Shown piece after piece: positions 1 to 6,413 of a stretch of 6,540 bases of DNA (position 1 is the stretch's first letter; each line of letters begins with the position of its first letter). Below the pieces are notes generated by a model, which was given only the letters and a program-made list of their open reading frames with translations, was not told where the DNA came from and did not search any database. The position numbers and the translations under genes were made by a program. Source of the stretch: Azonexus sp. (GTDB taxonomy: Bacteria > Pseudomonadota > Gammaproteobacteria > Burkholderiales > Rhodocyclaceae); contig JAITWU010000135.1 of assembly GCA_031285115.1 (NCBI GenBank), forward strand, positions 1 through 6,540. The letters run 5' to 3'.

Positions 1-1
1 G

Positions 2-451
2 GTCATTGAAAGCGTGCCGCCGATCAATAAATTCGAGGTGGCGATGGAAAACGGCGGCGAGGGCATCGTGACGCGCGATCTGGCGGCGCTGTTGCAATTT
101 GCCGATACGCACGGCTTCAACGGCGCGAAACTCGTCGCCAGTCTGCGTGAGTACAACGACTACGCCAACAACGGCTGGGAGGTGATGCAGCCGCCGCGCA
201 CGGAATCCATGCTGCCGATGGTTGGCCCCGAGTATTACGCGCTGGTCGTTTACCCGGCCATCACGTTTACCTATGGCGGGTTGGAGATCGACCCCCAGGC
301 GCGCGTGCTCAATCGCGCTGGCGTCGCCATTCCCGGCTTGCTGGCGGCGGGCAGCGACGCCGGGGGCGCATATGGCGTTGGTTATGCCGGTGGTCTGGCG
401 CTGGCGATGACTTACGGCATGGTGGCGGCGGACACCGCCGGGTGGAAGTAA
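2..451 (+). CDS. FAD-dependent dehydrogenase, fumarate reductase/TcuA/ketosteroid dehydrogenase superfamily (C-terminal part)
   Basis: This is the last 149 codons of a gene that begins upstream of the window; the frame is open from base 2, and the GTG at 14 is only an internal valine codon. The visible end carries the C-terminal signature of FAD-binding-2 flavoproteins: GPEYYAL (nt 224-244), TYGGLEID (269-292), then IPGLLAAGSDAGG (329-367) and GYAGGLALA (380-406). In this superfamily those segments close the FAD site and the substrate-binding cap. Members such as tricarballylate dehydrogenase, urocanate reductase and 3-ketosteroid dehydrogenase add or remove a C=C bond next to a carbonyl or carboxylate. 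The TYGGL segment and AAG-x-x-x-GG ending look more like TcuA/urocanate reductase-type proteins than true ketosteroid dehydrogenases, but this is a memory-based judgement. The N-terminal FAD dinucleotide fold and most catalytic residues lie outside the window, so substrate and reaction direction cannot be read. It ends 53 bases before the transporter gene. Confidence 0.85.
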   Translation, partial: VIESVPPINKFEVAMENGGEGIVTRDLAALLQFADTHGFNGAKLVASLREYNDYANNGWEVMQPPRTESMLPMVGPEYYALVVYPAITFTYGGLEIDPQARVLNRAGVAIPGLLAAGSDAGGAYGVGYAGGLALAMTYGMVAADTAGWK

Positions 452-470
452 CGACATAAAACGACATAAA
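451..470. repeat. Tandem 10-bp direct repeat between genes 1 and 2
   Basis: The 10-mer ACGACATAAA occurs twice in direct tandem (451-460 and 461-470), starting on the last base of the upstream stop codon. It is followed by ACAATTAATTATT, which makes 451-504 clearly more A+T-rich than its surroundings and includes the 8-bp palindrome AATTAATT at 473-480. This could be a regulator site or promoter-proximal DNA for the transporter gene, but no convincing -35/-10 pair could be named. Chance slippage duplication is an equal alternative. Confidence 0.5.
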
Positions 471-504
471 ACAATTAATTATTTGAATCAGGAGAAGACA
501 AACA

Positions 505-1791
505 ATGATTAGCACCTTGGAGCGCCGTTACATACTTTTCCTGCTATTTGCAGTATCGGTATTCAATTACATTGATCGCACGATCCTGTCCATTTTGCAG
601 ATACCGATCAAGGCTGAACTGCATTTGTCAGATGCCCAACTGGGCGCGTTGACGGGTTTGGCCTTCGCCATTTTTTACGCCGTTCTTGGCGTGCCGCTCG
701 GACGGCTGGCCGACCATGTCCGGCGCAAGTATCTGATCGCTGGCGCGCTCACGGTCTGGAGCGGCATGACGGCCCTGACCGGGCTGGCCAACAGCTTTGC
801 CAGCCTGATCGGTTATCGCATCGGGGTCGCCGCGGGCGAGGCGGGCAGCATCCCGGCCTCGCATTCGATGATTTCCGACCTCTACCCACCCAATGCCCGG
901 GCGACCGCCATCTCGATCTTTGGCCTTTCGTTGCCGATGGGCATGGTTATCGGCTATCTGTCCGCAGGCTGGCTCGCCACCTCGTTTGGCTGGCGTGAGT
1001 CGTTTGCCGTGGTGGGTATTGCCGGACTGCTGCTTGTCCCCATTCTCCTGTTGACAATGAAAGAGCCAACGCGGGGACGTTTCGATCCACCCTCGGCAGT
1101 CGGGGAGAAACCGCCCGCGTTCAAAGAGGCGCTGGGTATTCTCTGGAGTAAAAAGGCGTTTCGTTATCTGGTCCTCGCTGGTTCCTTTCATGCCTATGCG
1201 TGGTACACGGTCAATGCCTGGAACGCGCCGTTCTATACCCGGGTGCATGGCCTGTCGCTGCCGGAGGCATCGAATTACCTGGCCCTGATCAATGGCGTGG
1301 GCAGCGCGCTGGGCATGTTCGTCGGCGCCTGGCTGGCCGATCATTTTGGCAAAAAAGACCCGCGCGGACGGGCGCGCGTCGTTGCGATCGCCTTGTTCAT
1401 CATGGTGCCGATCGGGCTGGCGCAATACCTGGTTGGCTCGACCATCGCCTCGCAGATTCTCGGCGGGCTGACCCAGGTGATGATGCTGGTGTATTACGGC
1501 CCGATCGTCGCCCTCTGCCATTCGTTGATGCCGCCCAAGATGCGCGGCCTGACTTCGGCGGTGCTCGCGCTCATCCTCAGTTTGTTTGGCCTCGGATTGG
1601 GGCCGTGGGTAACGGGCATCCTCAGCGATACCTTCACCGCGAGCCTCGGCGCGAACAGTAATGCGCTGGGTTTCGCCATCTGTATTTCGATTCTGGCTTC
1701 TTTTGTCTCGGCCATATTTTTCTGGCGGGCCTCGAACCTGATGCCGCTGGAAATGCTGCGTGATGAAACCGAGCCGGTGGCTATTCGATAA
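505..1791 (+). CDS. Major facilitator superfamily transporter, Spinster-like type
   Basis: This 428-residue protein is full length for a 12-helix MFS carrier in the inner membrane. Helix 1 (about 9-28) ends in NYIDR (21-25), typical of Spinster-like and related organic-anion carriers. It is followed by LSDAQLGALTGLAFAIFYAVLGVPLG (helix 2) and the MFS motif A, GRLADHVRRK (66-75), in the loop between helices 2 and 3. R105 with IGVAAGEAG (106-114) matches the conserved helix-4 segment. A charged cytoplasmic loop (about 186-216) separates the halves, and a second motif-A-like stretch, GAWLADHFGKKDPRGRAR, lies at 274-291. The start is supported by AGGAGA at 490-495, nine bases before the ATG. Relatives are often found in catabolic clusters for aromatic, terpenoid or steroid acids, so proton-coupled import of the substrate handled by the neighbouring redox enzymes is a reasonable inference. 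Export cannot be excluded, and the substrate is unknown. It shares the strand and close spacing of its neighbours (53 and 54 bases). Confidence 0.9.
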   Translation: MISTLERRYILFLLFAVSVFNYIDRTILSILQIPIKAELHLSDAQLGALTGLAFAIFYAVLGVPLGRLADHVRRKYLIAGALTVWSGMTALTGLANSFASLIGYRIGVAAGEAGSIPASHSMISDLYPPNARATAISIFGLSLPMGMVIGYLSAGWLATSFGWRESFAVVGIAGLLLVPILLLTMKEPTRGRFDPPSAVGEKPPAFKEALGILWSKKAFRYLVLAGSFHAYAWYTVNAWNAPFYTRVHGLSLPEASNYLALINGVGSALGMFVGAWLADHFGKKDPRGRARVVAIALFIMVPIGLAQYLVGSTIASQILGGLTQVMMLVYYGPIVALCHSLMPPKMRGLTSAVLALILSLFGLGLGPWVTGILSDTFTASLGANSNALGFAICISILASFVSAIFFWRASNLMPLEMLRDETEPVAIR

Positions 1792-1845
1792 AACGGTGTC
1801 TATATGTCAATAGGGACTTTGCTCCCGCAATAAGGAAAACGAAGC

Positions 1846-2607
1846 ATGGGAAAACTGGCAGGAAAAGTCGCGTTGATTACCGGCGCGGCAGGTGGCATGG
1901 GCGCTGAAATGGCGCGTGTCTTTACCCGCGAAGGCGCGGCGGTGCTGGCGGGCGATATTGCCGACGAAGCAGGCAAGCGGCTGGAGAGCGAAATTCTCGC
2001 CGCAGGCGGGCGCATCGCATATTGTCGGCTCGATGTCTCATGCGAAAGCGATTGGCTCAATGCGGTGCAGGAAGCTGTCCGCCATTTCGGGCGGCTCGAT
2101 ATTCTGGTCAATAACGCGGCCATCGTGCCGCGCAATGTGTCCATCGAGGAGCGCACGGTCGAGGAATGGGATGCCGTCATGGCCGTCAATGCGCGCGGCG
2201 TTTTTCTCGGGACCAAGGCGGTCATTCCTGAAATGCGGAAAGCGGGCGGCGGCTCCATCGTCAATCTGTCGTCAATCGCGGCCATCGGTCAATCGCAGAT
2301 CATGGAAGCGACCTATGCGGCAAGCAAGGGCGCGGTGCGGATATTCACCAAGACGACCGCGGCGCAACTGGCCAAGGATGGCATCCGCTGCAACTCGGTG
2401 CATCCCGGCCCCATCGACACACCGGGCATGTTCCGCTCTACGTACTCCAATCCTGAGCTGCTTGCCCGCCGCCTGTCGCGTATTCCGCTGGGCCGGTTTG
2501 GACGCATGGAGGAAGTCGTGGCGGGCGTGCTGTATCTCGCCTCCGATGACGCCTCGTACACGAGCGGCACCGAACTCATCATTGATGGCGGCGCTTTGAC
2601 GCAGTAA
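1846..2607 (+). CDS. Short-chain dehydrogenase/reductase, classical type (SDR-1)
   Basis: This 253-residue protein has the full classical SDR layout: the cofactor motif TGAAGGMG (12-19), Asp37 at the end of strand 2 (favours NAD(H) over NADP(H)), the LDV segment with Asp63, NNAA (89-92), and the catalytic set Asn114, Ser143, Tyr157 and Lys161 (YAASK). NSVHPGPIDTP (183-193) and a C-terminal IIDGGALTQ complete the fold. Classical SDRs of this size are cytosolic tetramers that interconvert a secondary alcohol and a ketone. The family resemblance is to hydroxysteroid and cyclic-alcohol dehydrogenases (3-beta/17-beta-HSD, cyclopentanol dehydrogenase types), but the substrate cannot be assigned from sequence. 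The start is set by AAGGAA at 1832-1837, eight bases before the ATG. The next gene follows after ten bases, so co-translation with the OYE-family reductase is likely. It is about 44% identical by hand count to SDR-3 in this window, so the two are relatives rather than copies. Confidence 0.93.
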   Translation: MGKLAGKVALITGAAGGMGAEMARVFTREGAAVLAGDIADEAGKRLESEILAAGGRIAYCRLDVSCESDWLNAVQEAVRHFGRLDILVNNAAIVPRNVSIEERTVEEWDAVMAVNARGVFLGTKAVIPEMRKAGGGSIVNLSSIAAIGQSQIMEATYAASKGAVRIFTKTTAAQLAKDGIRCNSVHPGPIDTPGMFRSTYSNPELLARRLSRIPLGRFGRMEEVVAGVLYLASDDASYTSGTELIIDGGALTQ

Positions 2608-2611
2608 GGAG
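2606..2611 (+). promoter_or_regulatory. Shine-Dalgarno site that decides the start of the OYE-family gene
   Basis: AAGGAG overlaps the stop codon of SDR-1 and touches a first ATG at 2612 with no spacer. It lies six bases before a second in-frame ATG at 2618. The spacing strongly favours initiation at 2618, giving a 652-residue protein beginning MAENSG instead of a 654-residue one. Confidence 0.75.
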
Positions 2612-2617
2612 ATGAAG

Positions 2618-4576
2618 ATGGCAGAAAACAGCGGCGCCCGCAGCGCCTACCCCCGGCTCTTTGAAGGCTTCAAACTGGGGCGCGTCGAATTGCCCAACCG
2701 CCTGGTGGTGTTGCCGCATGGCACCAGCATGGTGCGCGATGGCGGCGTCACCGACGAGGATATTGCGTATTACGAAGAACGCGCCAAATCCGGCCCGGCC
2801 ATCATCATCACCGGCGCGGCGGTGGTGCATCCGACCTCGGCCATCCGTTCGCGCAAGCTGGTTGAACCCTATAACGAGGCTGTTCTCGCCGGGCTGCAAA
2901 AGCGCGTCGATGTCATTCACCGCTACGGCGTCAAGGTGGTCGGTCAGATATTGCATCTCGGGCGCGAGATGATCGGCGGTGAATTCGAGACCGCGCCGCT
3001 CGCCCCTTCAGCCATTCGCTCGCCGCGCGACCCGTTTCCCCCGCATGTGCTCGATCAGGCGCAGATCGCTGCCATCGTCGAAGCCTTTGGCGTATCGGCG
3101 GCCAATCTGAAGCGCACGGGGCATGATGGCGTCGAGATTCACGGCGCTCACGGCTATCTCGTCGGGCAGTTTCTTTCGCCCGCCACCAATCATCGTGATG
3201 ACTGCTACGGCGGCACGCCGGAGCGACGCCTGCGATTTCTGCGGGAAGTCATCGAATCCATCCGCAAGCACTGCGGGGAGGATTTCATGCTCGGCCTGCG
3301 ACTGAGTTCGGAAGAGGAAGTGGCGGATGGGCTGGAAATACCCGACACCGTACAAATCAGCAAGGCGATTGCCGCCGATGGTCTCGTCGATTACCTGAGC
3401 ATCACCATCGGTACGCGCGGGCTGTACGTCAAAGACGTTACGGCCCCCGAAGCGACGGCGGCGCGCGCCGCCGGCATCATCCGCAAAGCCTGTGGAATGC
3501 CGATCATCGTCGGCCAGAGAATCACTTCGCCCGCGCTTGCCGAAAAAATCCTCGCCGAAGGGCAGGCTGACCTGATCGGCATGGCGCGGGCATTTATCGC
3601 CGAACCCGACTGGGTCGCCAAAGCCGCTAACGGCCAGGCCGAACGCATCAGGCCGTGCGTCGGGCTGAACCAGGATTGCCGGGCGTTTGCGCCGCACCTG
3701 CACTGCGCCGCCAATCCACGGGCAGGCCGGGAACTGGCGCCGGAATTTGTTATTCGCCCTGCCCTCAAGCCGCGCCGGATTGCCGTCATCGGCGGCGGCC
3801 CAGGCGGCCTTGAGACAGCCCGCGCGGCAGCCGAGCGCGGCCATGCCGTGACGCTCTTTGAAGCCAGCGACGGGCTGGGCGGGCAATTCCTTTACGCCGC
3901 CTCGCTGCCGCACAGAAGCGACTTGCGGCGCTTGATCGACTATCTGCAAAGCGAAGTGCGCCGCTTGCCGATAGCGGTTGAATTGAATACGCGCATCAAT
4001 AGCGCAGCCGATCTGCCTTCCGCCTTCGACGTGGCGGTGGTTGCCACGGGCGCCTGCGCCAACCCGTTGAGCGAAGAGTGGACGGCGGCTCACGTCAAAA
4101 CCTGGTTTGACATCGTGGAAAACGGCGCGCCGCCGCCGAGCGGAACCGGGCGGGCCATTGTGGTTGATGACGGCAGCGCCTTCTGGTGGACCTATGGCAT
4201 GGCCGAGGCGCTCATGAGCACCGGGTGGCGCGTGCTGGTCGCCACCCCGTCGGCGGCAGTGGCGAGCGCCATCCCCACGGAAAGTATCGGCCCGTTGCTG
4301 GCGCGGCTGGGCAGCGGCGGTACTGAATATCGGGTGCTGCATGTGCTGGAGCGCATCACGAATGAGGGCGTCGCGCTGATGAACGCGGGGAGCGGAGAAG
4401 TCAGCGAGCTGCCTTGCGATCTGGTCGTCGTCCAGACAGGCCGTTCGTCGCGCACAGGGTTGGTCGAGGCGTTACGGGCGACAGTGCCGGAAGTACATGC
4501 CATTGGCGATTGCGTAACGCCCCGCCGGGTGTCACATGCGCTGCTGGAAGGGCAACGGCTTGGCCTGCAATTGTAA
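2618..4576 (+). CDS. NAD(P)H:flavin oxidoreductase, Old Yellow Enzyme/2,4-dienoyl-CoA reductase family, with degenerate iron-sulfur motif
   Basis: This protein has 652 residues from ATG 2618 (654 from 2612). Residues 10-340 form an FMN-binding OYE barrel: PHGTSM (33-38), GQILHLGRE (109-117), HGAHGYLVGQFLSP (175-188) and LGLRLS (225-230). His175, His178 and Tyr180 match the HxxH...Y set with which YqjM-type enzymes hold a substrate carbonyl. The cysteine region follows (Cys347, Cys354, Cys363). Next comes an FAD/NAD fold with IGGGPGG (391-397), LFEA (413-416) and GGQF (421-424), and a closing AIGDC near 628-632. The architecture is that of 2,4-dienoyl-CoA reductase, trimethylamine dehydrogenase and BaiCD/BaiH. 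The expected chemistry is reduction of an activated C=C bond, with electrons passing from NAD(P)H through FAD and a [4Fe-4S] cluster to FMN. Two things are odd. The second cluster cysteine is Leu350 and the last spacing is short. The second nucleotide-binding segment reads VVDDGSAFWW (515-524) instead of a GxGxxG motif. The gene follows SDR-1 by ten bases. A cyclic enone is a plausible substrate, inferred only from context. Confidence 0.92.
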   Translation: MAENSGARSAYPRLFEGFKLGRVELPNRLVVLPHGTSMVRDGGVTDEDIAYYEERAKSGPAIIITGAAVVHPTSAIRSRKLVEPYNEAVLAGLQKRVDVIHRYGVKVVGQILHLGREMIGGEFETAPLAPSAIRSPRDPFPPHVLDQAQIAAIVEAFGVSAANLKRTGHDGVEIHGAHGYLVGQFLSPATNHRDDCYGGTPERRLRFLREVIESIRKHCGEDFMLGLRLSSEEEVADGLEIPDTVQISKAIAADGLVDYLSITIGTRGLYVKDVTAPEATAARAAGIIRKACGMPIIVGQRITSPALAEKILAEGQADLIGMARAFIAEPDWVAKAANGQAERIRPCVGLNQDCRAFAPHLHCAANPRAGRELAPEFVIRPALKPRRIAVIGGGPGGLETARAAAERGHAVTLFEASDGLGGQFLYAASLPHRSDLRRLIDYLQSEVRRLPIAVELNTRINSAADLPSAFDVAVVATGACANPLSEEWTAAHVKTWFDIVENGAPPPSGTGRAIVVDDGSAFWWTYGMAEALMSTGWRVLVATPSAAVASAIPTESIGPLLARLGSGGTEYRVLHVLERITNEGVALMNAGSGEVSELPCDLVVVQTGRSSRTGLVEALRATVPEVHAIGDCVTPRRVSHALLEGQRLGLQL

Positions 4577-4581
4577 TTGCA
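4566..4581. repeat. 16-bp palindrome across the OYE-family stop codon
   Basis: TGCAATT (4566-4572) and AATTGCA (4575-4581) form a perfect 7-bp inverted repeat with a 2-base centre. The TAA stop codon (4574-4576) lies inside it. The size and symmetry are those of a dimeric repressor operator, but it could also arise by chance. No regulator gene is in the window to link it to. Confidence 0.4.
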
Positions 4582-4582
4582 A

Positions 4583-4623
4583 GGGGCGAGAGGGGGATCA
4601 AACCCGTCAGCCCCGCTGTTTTT
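4583..4623 (+). terminator. Possible weak intrinsic terminator after the OYE-family gene
   Basis: GGGGC (4583-4587) can pair with GCCCC (4610-4614), and inside it GGG (4594-4596) can pair with CCC (4603-4605) across a 6-base loop. Four bases after the stem is a run of five T (4619-4623). The stem is interrupted and the T run short, so full termination is doubtful. Partial attenuation between the first four genes and the last two SDR genes is the most that can be suggested. Confidence 0.3.
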
Positions 4624-4647
4624 GACGTAACACATAACGCATTGAAT

Positions 4648-4651
4648 GGAG
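4648..4651 (+). promoter_or_regulatory. Shine-Dalgarno site that decides the start of SDR-2
   Basis: GGAG lies six bases before the ATG at 4658. An earlier in-frame ATG at 4646 overlaps this site and has no purine-rich site at a suitable distance upstream. The start at 4658 also puts the first strand of the cofactor fold (RVAVVTGG) at the normal distance from the N-terminus for an SDR. Confidence 0.7.
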
Positions 4652-4657
4652 AAACAC

Positions 4658-5554
4658 ATGAAAAATTTTAACGGTCGGGTTGCTGTGGTCACTGGCGGCG
4701 GCAGCGGCATTGGCGAGGCATTGTCATGGCGGCTTGCCCGCGAAGGGGTCAAGATCGTGGTGACCGACATCGACCTTTCCGCTGCCAGCCGTGTCGCTGA
4801 GGCGCTGACGAAAGCGGGGCATCATGCCCTGGCGGTGCGCACCGACGTTGCCAAAGGCGAGGAAGTCGAAGCACTGGCGAAAACCGCCTATGACGCCTTC
4901 GGCAAGGTCGACATCCTCTGCAACAACGCCGGTATCGTGCCCTCGGGCCGCAATCGGCCAGTCTGGGAATATCCGCTGGAAGACTGGAAATGGGCCTTCG
5001 ACGTCAACATGATGGGTGTGGTCTATGGACTGCGCAGCTTTGTGCCTCGGATGCTGGCGCAAGGCGGCGACGCCCACATCATGACGACCGCCTCCGTGGC
5101 TGGCCTCATGAGCGGTTCCGGTTCCGCCGTGTACAGCGCGGCCAAACACGCCGCCGTGCGCATTACCGAGGCGCTCTACGCTTCCTTGCAAGAAATGTCG
5201 GCCCCGATTGGCGTCACGCTGCTGTGCCCCGGCCTCGTCAATACGCGCATCTACCAGTCGGAGCGCAACCGGCCACAGGAATTGCTGCCCGCAGGCGGCG
5301 CGGCGGAAGAAACAGCGGAACTCAAGGCCATTGCCGACAAGATGTATGGCGGCGCGATAGCGCCCGAGGACGTCGCGGAGATGGTTTTTGCCGCCATTCG
5401 CGATAACCAGCTTTACGTGCTGACCACCCATAGCTTCGATGAAGCCATCGAATCGAGAATGCGCGCGATCCTGACGCGAACCAACCCGAGTTTTGCCGGT
5501 TTGCTCGATTTGACCAAGCGCGACATCCGGCAGGGGGAACTCAAAGCATCATGA
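4658..5554 (+). CDS. Short-chain dehydrogenase/reductase with C-terminal extension (SDR-2)
   Basis: This 298-residue protein (302 if started at ATG 4646) is about 45 residues longer than its SDR neighbours. It has TGGGSGIG (12-19), Asp37 in VVTDID (NAD preference likely), NNAG (89-92), Asn117, Ser146 in TTAS, and Tyr159/Lys163 in YSAAK, so the catalytic tetrad is complete. After CPGLVNTRIY (190-199) there is a variable loop with alternating Glu and Ala (about 207-235) and a helical tail. The tail contains QLYVLTTHSFDEAIESRMRA near 251-270, a segment typical of the longer SDR subgroup that lacks the IDGG ending. The likely role is a cytosolic alcohol/ketone oxidoreductase; the larger substrate lid may admit a bulkier substrate. 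It lies 81 bases after the OYE-family gene, behind a possible weak terminator, and overlaps SDR-3 by four bases. It is clearly a different SDR subgroup from SDR-1 and SDR-3, so it probably serves a different step. Confidence 0.92.
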   Translation: MKNFNGRVAVVTGGGSGIGEALSWRLAREGVKIVVTDIDLSAASRVAEALTKAGHHALAVRTDVAKGEEVEALAKTAYDAFGKVDILCNNAGIVPSGRNRPVWEYPLEDWKWAFDVNMMGVVYGLRSFVPRMLAQGGDAHIMTTASVAGLMSGSGSAVYSAAKHAAVRITEALYASLQEMSAPIGVTLLCPGLVNTRIYQSERNRPQELLPAGGAAEETAELKAIADKMYGGAIAPEDVAEMVFAAIRDNQLYVLTTHSFDEAIESRMRAILTRTNPSFAGLLDLTKRDIRQGELKAS

Positions 5555-6309
5555 ATCGTCTCGCCGAGAAAACCGCCCTCGTCACCGGGGCCGCATCCGG
5601 CATCGGCCTTGCCGTCGCCCGGTATTTTGCCGAGGAGGGCGCGCAGGTGATCCTCGCCGACCGCAACGAACCACTGCTGGCCGAGGCATTGGTTGCGGTC
5701 AGGCAGATCACGCCGGGCCACAGCGCCATCTGCTTTGATGTCACGGACGAAAGCGGCTGGCGCGACGCCATCACACAGATCGAAGCCGCCTTCGGCGGTC
5801 TGGATATTCTCGTCAACAATGCTGGTTTCGGGCGCTTTCTCCCGATTGTCGACATGACGCTCGACGAGTGGCGATCGACGCTGGCGGTCAATCTCGACAG
5901 CGTGTTTCTCGGCACCAAGGCGGCGTTGCCGCTGCTGGTCAAATCGGGACGCGGCTCGATTGTCAACATGTCGTCCATTCGCGGCCTGGTGGCGGGGCCG
6001 AACGCCGCCGCCTACTGCGCGGCAAAAGCCGGGGTGCGGCTGTTCACCAAGGCGGTCGCGCTGGAGTGCGCCGAGGCCAAAAACGGCGTTCGCGTCAACT
6101 CCGTGCACCCGGGGCACGTCGAAACGCCGCTGACGGCCCCCGCCTACGCCAAGCCGGAACTCGCCCGCGAATTTCTCAACCACACGCCGCTGGGCCGTTT
6201 TGCGCAACCCCGGGAAGTCGCCGCCGCCATTCTCTTTCTCGCCAGCGACGAGGCCAGCTACATGACGGGGGCGGAAGTCACCATTGATGGCGGGATTACC
6301 GCGCAATGA
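5551..6309 (+). CDS. Short-chain dehydrogenase/reductase, classical type (SDR-3)
   Basis: This 252-residue classical SDR has TGAASGIG (12-19), Asp37 in LADRN (NAD preference), Asp63, NNAG (89-92), and catalytic Asn114, Ser142, Tyr155 and Lys159 (YCAAK). NSVHPGHVETP (183-193) and a C-terminal TIDGGITAQ follow. The ATG overlaps the SDR-2 stop as ATGA (5551-5554). The only purine-rich stretch upstream, GGGGGA at 5533-5538, is about twelve bases away, so translational coupling to SDR-2 is the likely mode of expression. It shares about 44% identity with SDR-1 by hand count, including FLGTKA, the SVHPG segment, PLGRF and the LASD-x-ASY ending. The pair could act on two hydroxyls of one molecule or on opposite stereoisomers; this is inference. 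General function is oxidation of a secondary alcohol or reduction of a ketone in the cytosol. It is the last gene visible in the cluster. Confidence 0.93.
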   Translation: MNRLAEKTALVTGAASGIGLAVARYFAEEGAQVILADRNEPLLAEALVAVRQITPGHSAICFDVTDESGWRDAITQIEAAFGGLDILVNNAGFGRFLPIVDMTLDEWRSTLAVNLDSVFLGTKAALPLLVKSGRGSIVNMSSIRGLVAGPNAAAYCAAKAGVRLFTKAVALECAEAKNGVRVNSVHPGHVETPLTAPAYAKPELAREFLNHTPLGRFAQPREVAAAILFLASDEASYMTGAEVTIDGGITAQ

Positions 6310-6413
6310 CGCCGCAGCCCAGCGGAAATGCCATTGGCAAAGGCGCCAGGCGGGAATGGATTTCATACCCGCTCCGACAGGGTAGGTCAGGCAATCAGGG
6401 CAATCGCATGAAT

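Noticed and set aside
14..451. GTG at 14 as a true start of the first gene
   Set aside because: The frame is already open from base 2, and the product would lack the FAD-binding N-terminal fold that the family requires. It is an internal codon of a gene cut by the window edge.
628..1521. Minus-strand open frame (297 codons) inside the transporter gene
   Set aside because: It is antisense to an intact membrane transporter. The predicted product is hydrophilic with His/Arg/Gln-rich composition typical of a shadow frame.
1813..1826. GGGA/TCCC hairpin between the transporter and SDR-1
   Set aside because: Only four base pairs with a six-base loop and no T run; expected by chance.
3008..4342. 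Long minus-strand open frame (444 codons) inside the OYE-family gene
   Set aside because: It lies wholly antisense to a gene with clear flavoenzyme motifs, is rich in Arg, Gly and Ala, shows no domain motif, and is the usual by-product of high-GC codon use.
4724..5431. Minus-strand open frame (235 codons) inside SDR-2
   Set aside because: It is a shadow of an SDR gene with a complete catalytic set; no ribosome site or family motif was found.
2..6309. Assigning bai, fadH, tcuA or named hydroxysteroid dehydrogenase gene symbols
   Set aside because: Family membership is clear, but substrate-level identity is not, and key residues of the OYE-family protein differ from FadH.
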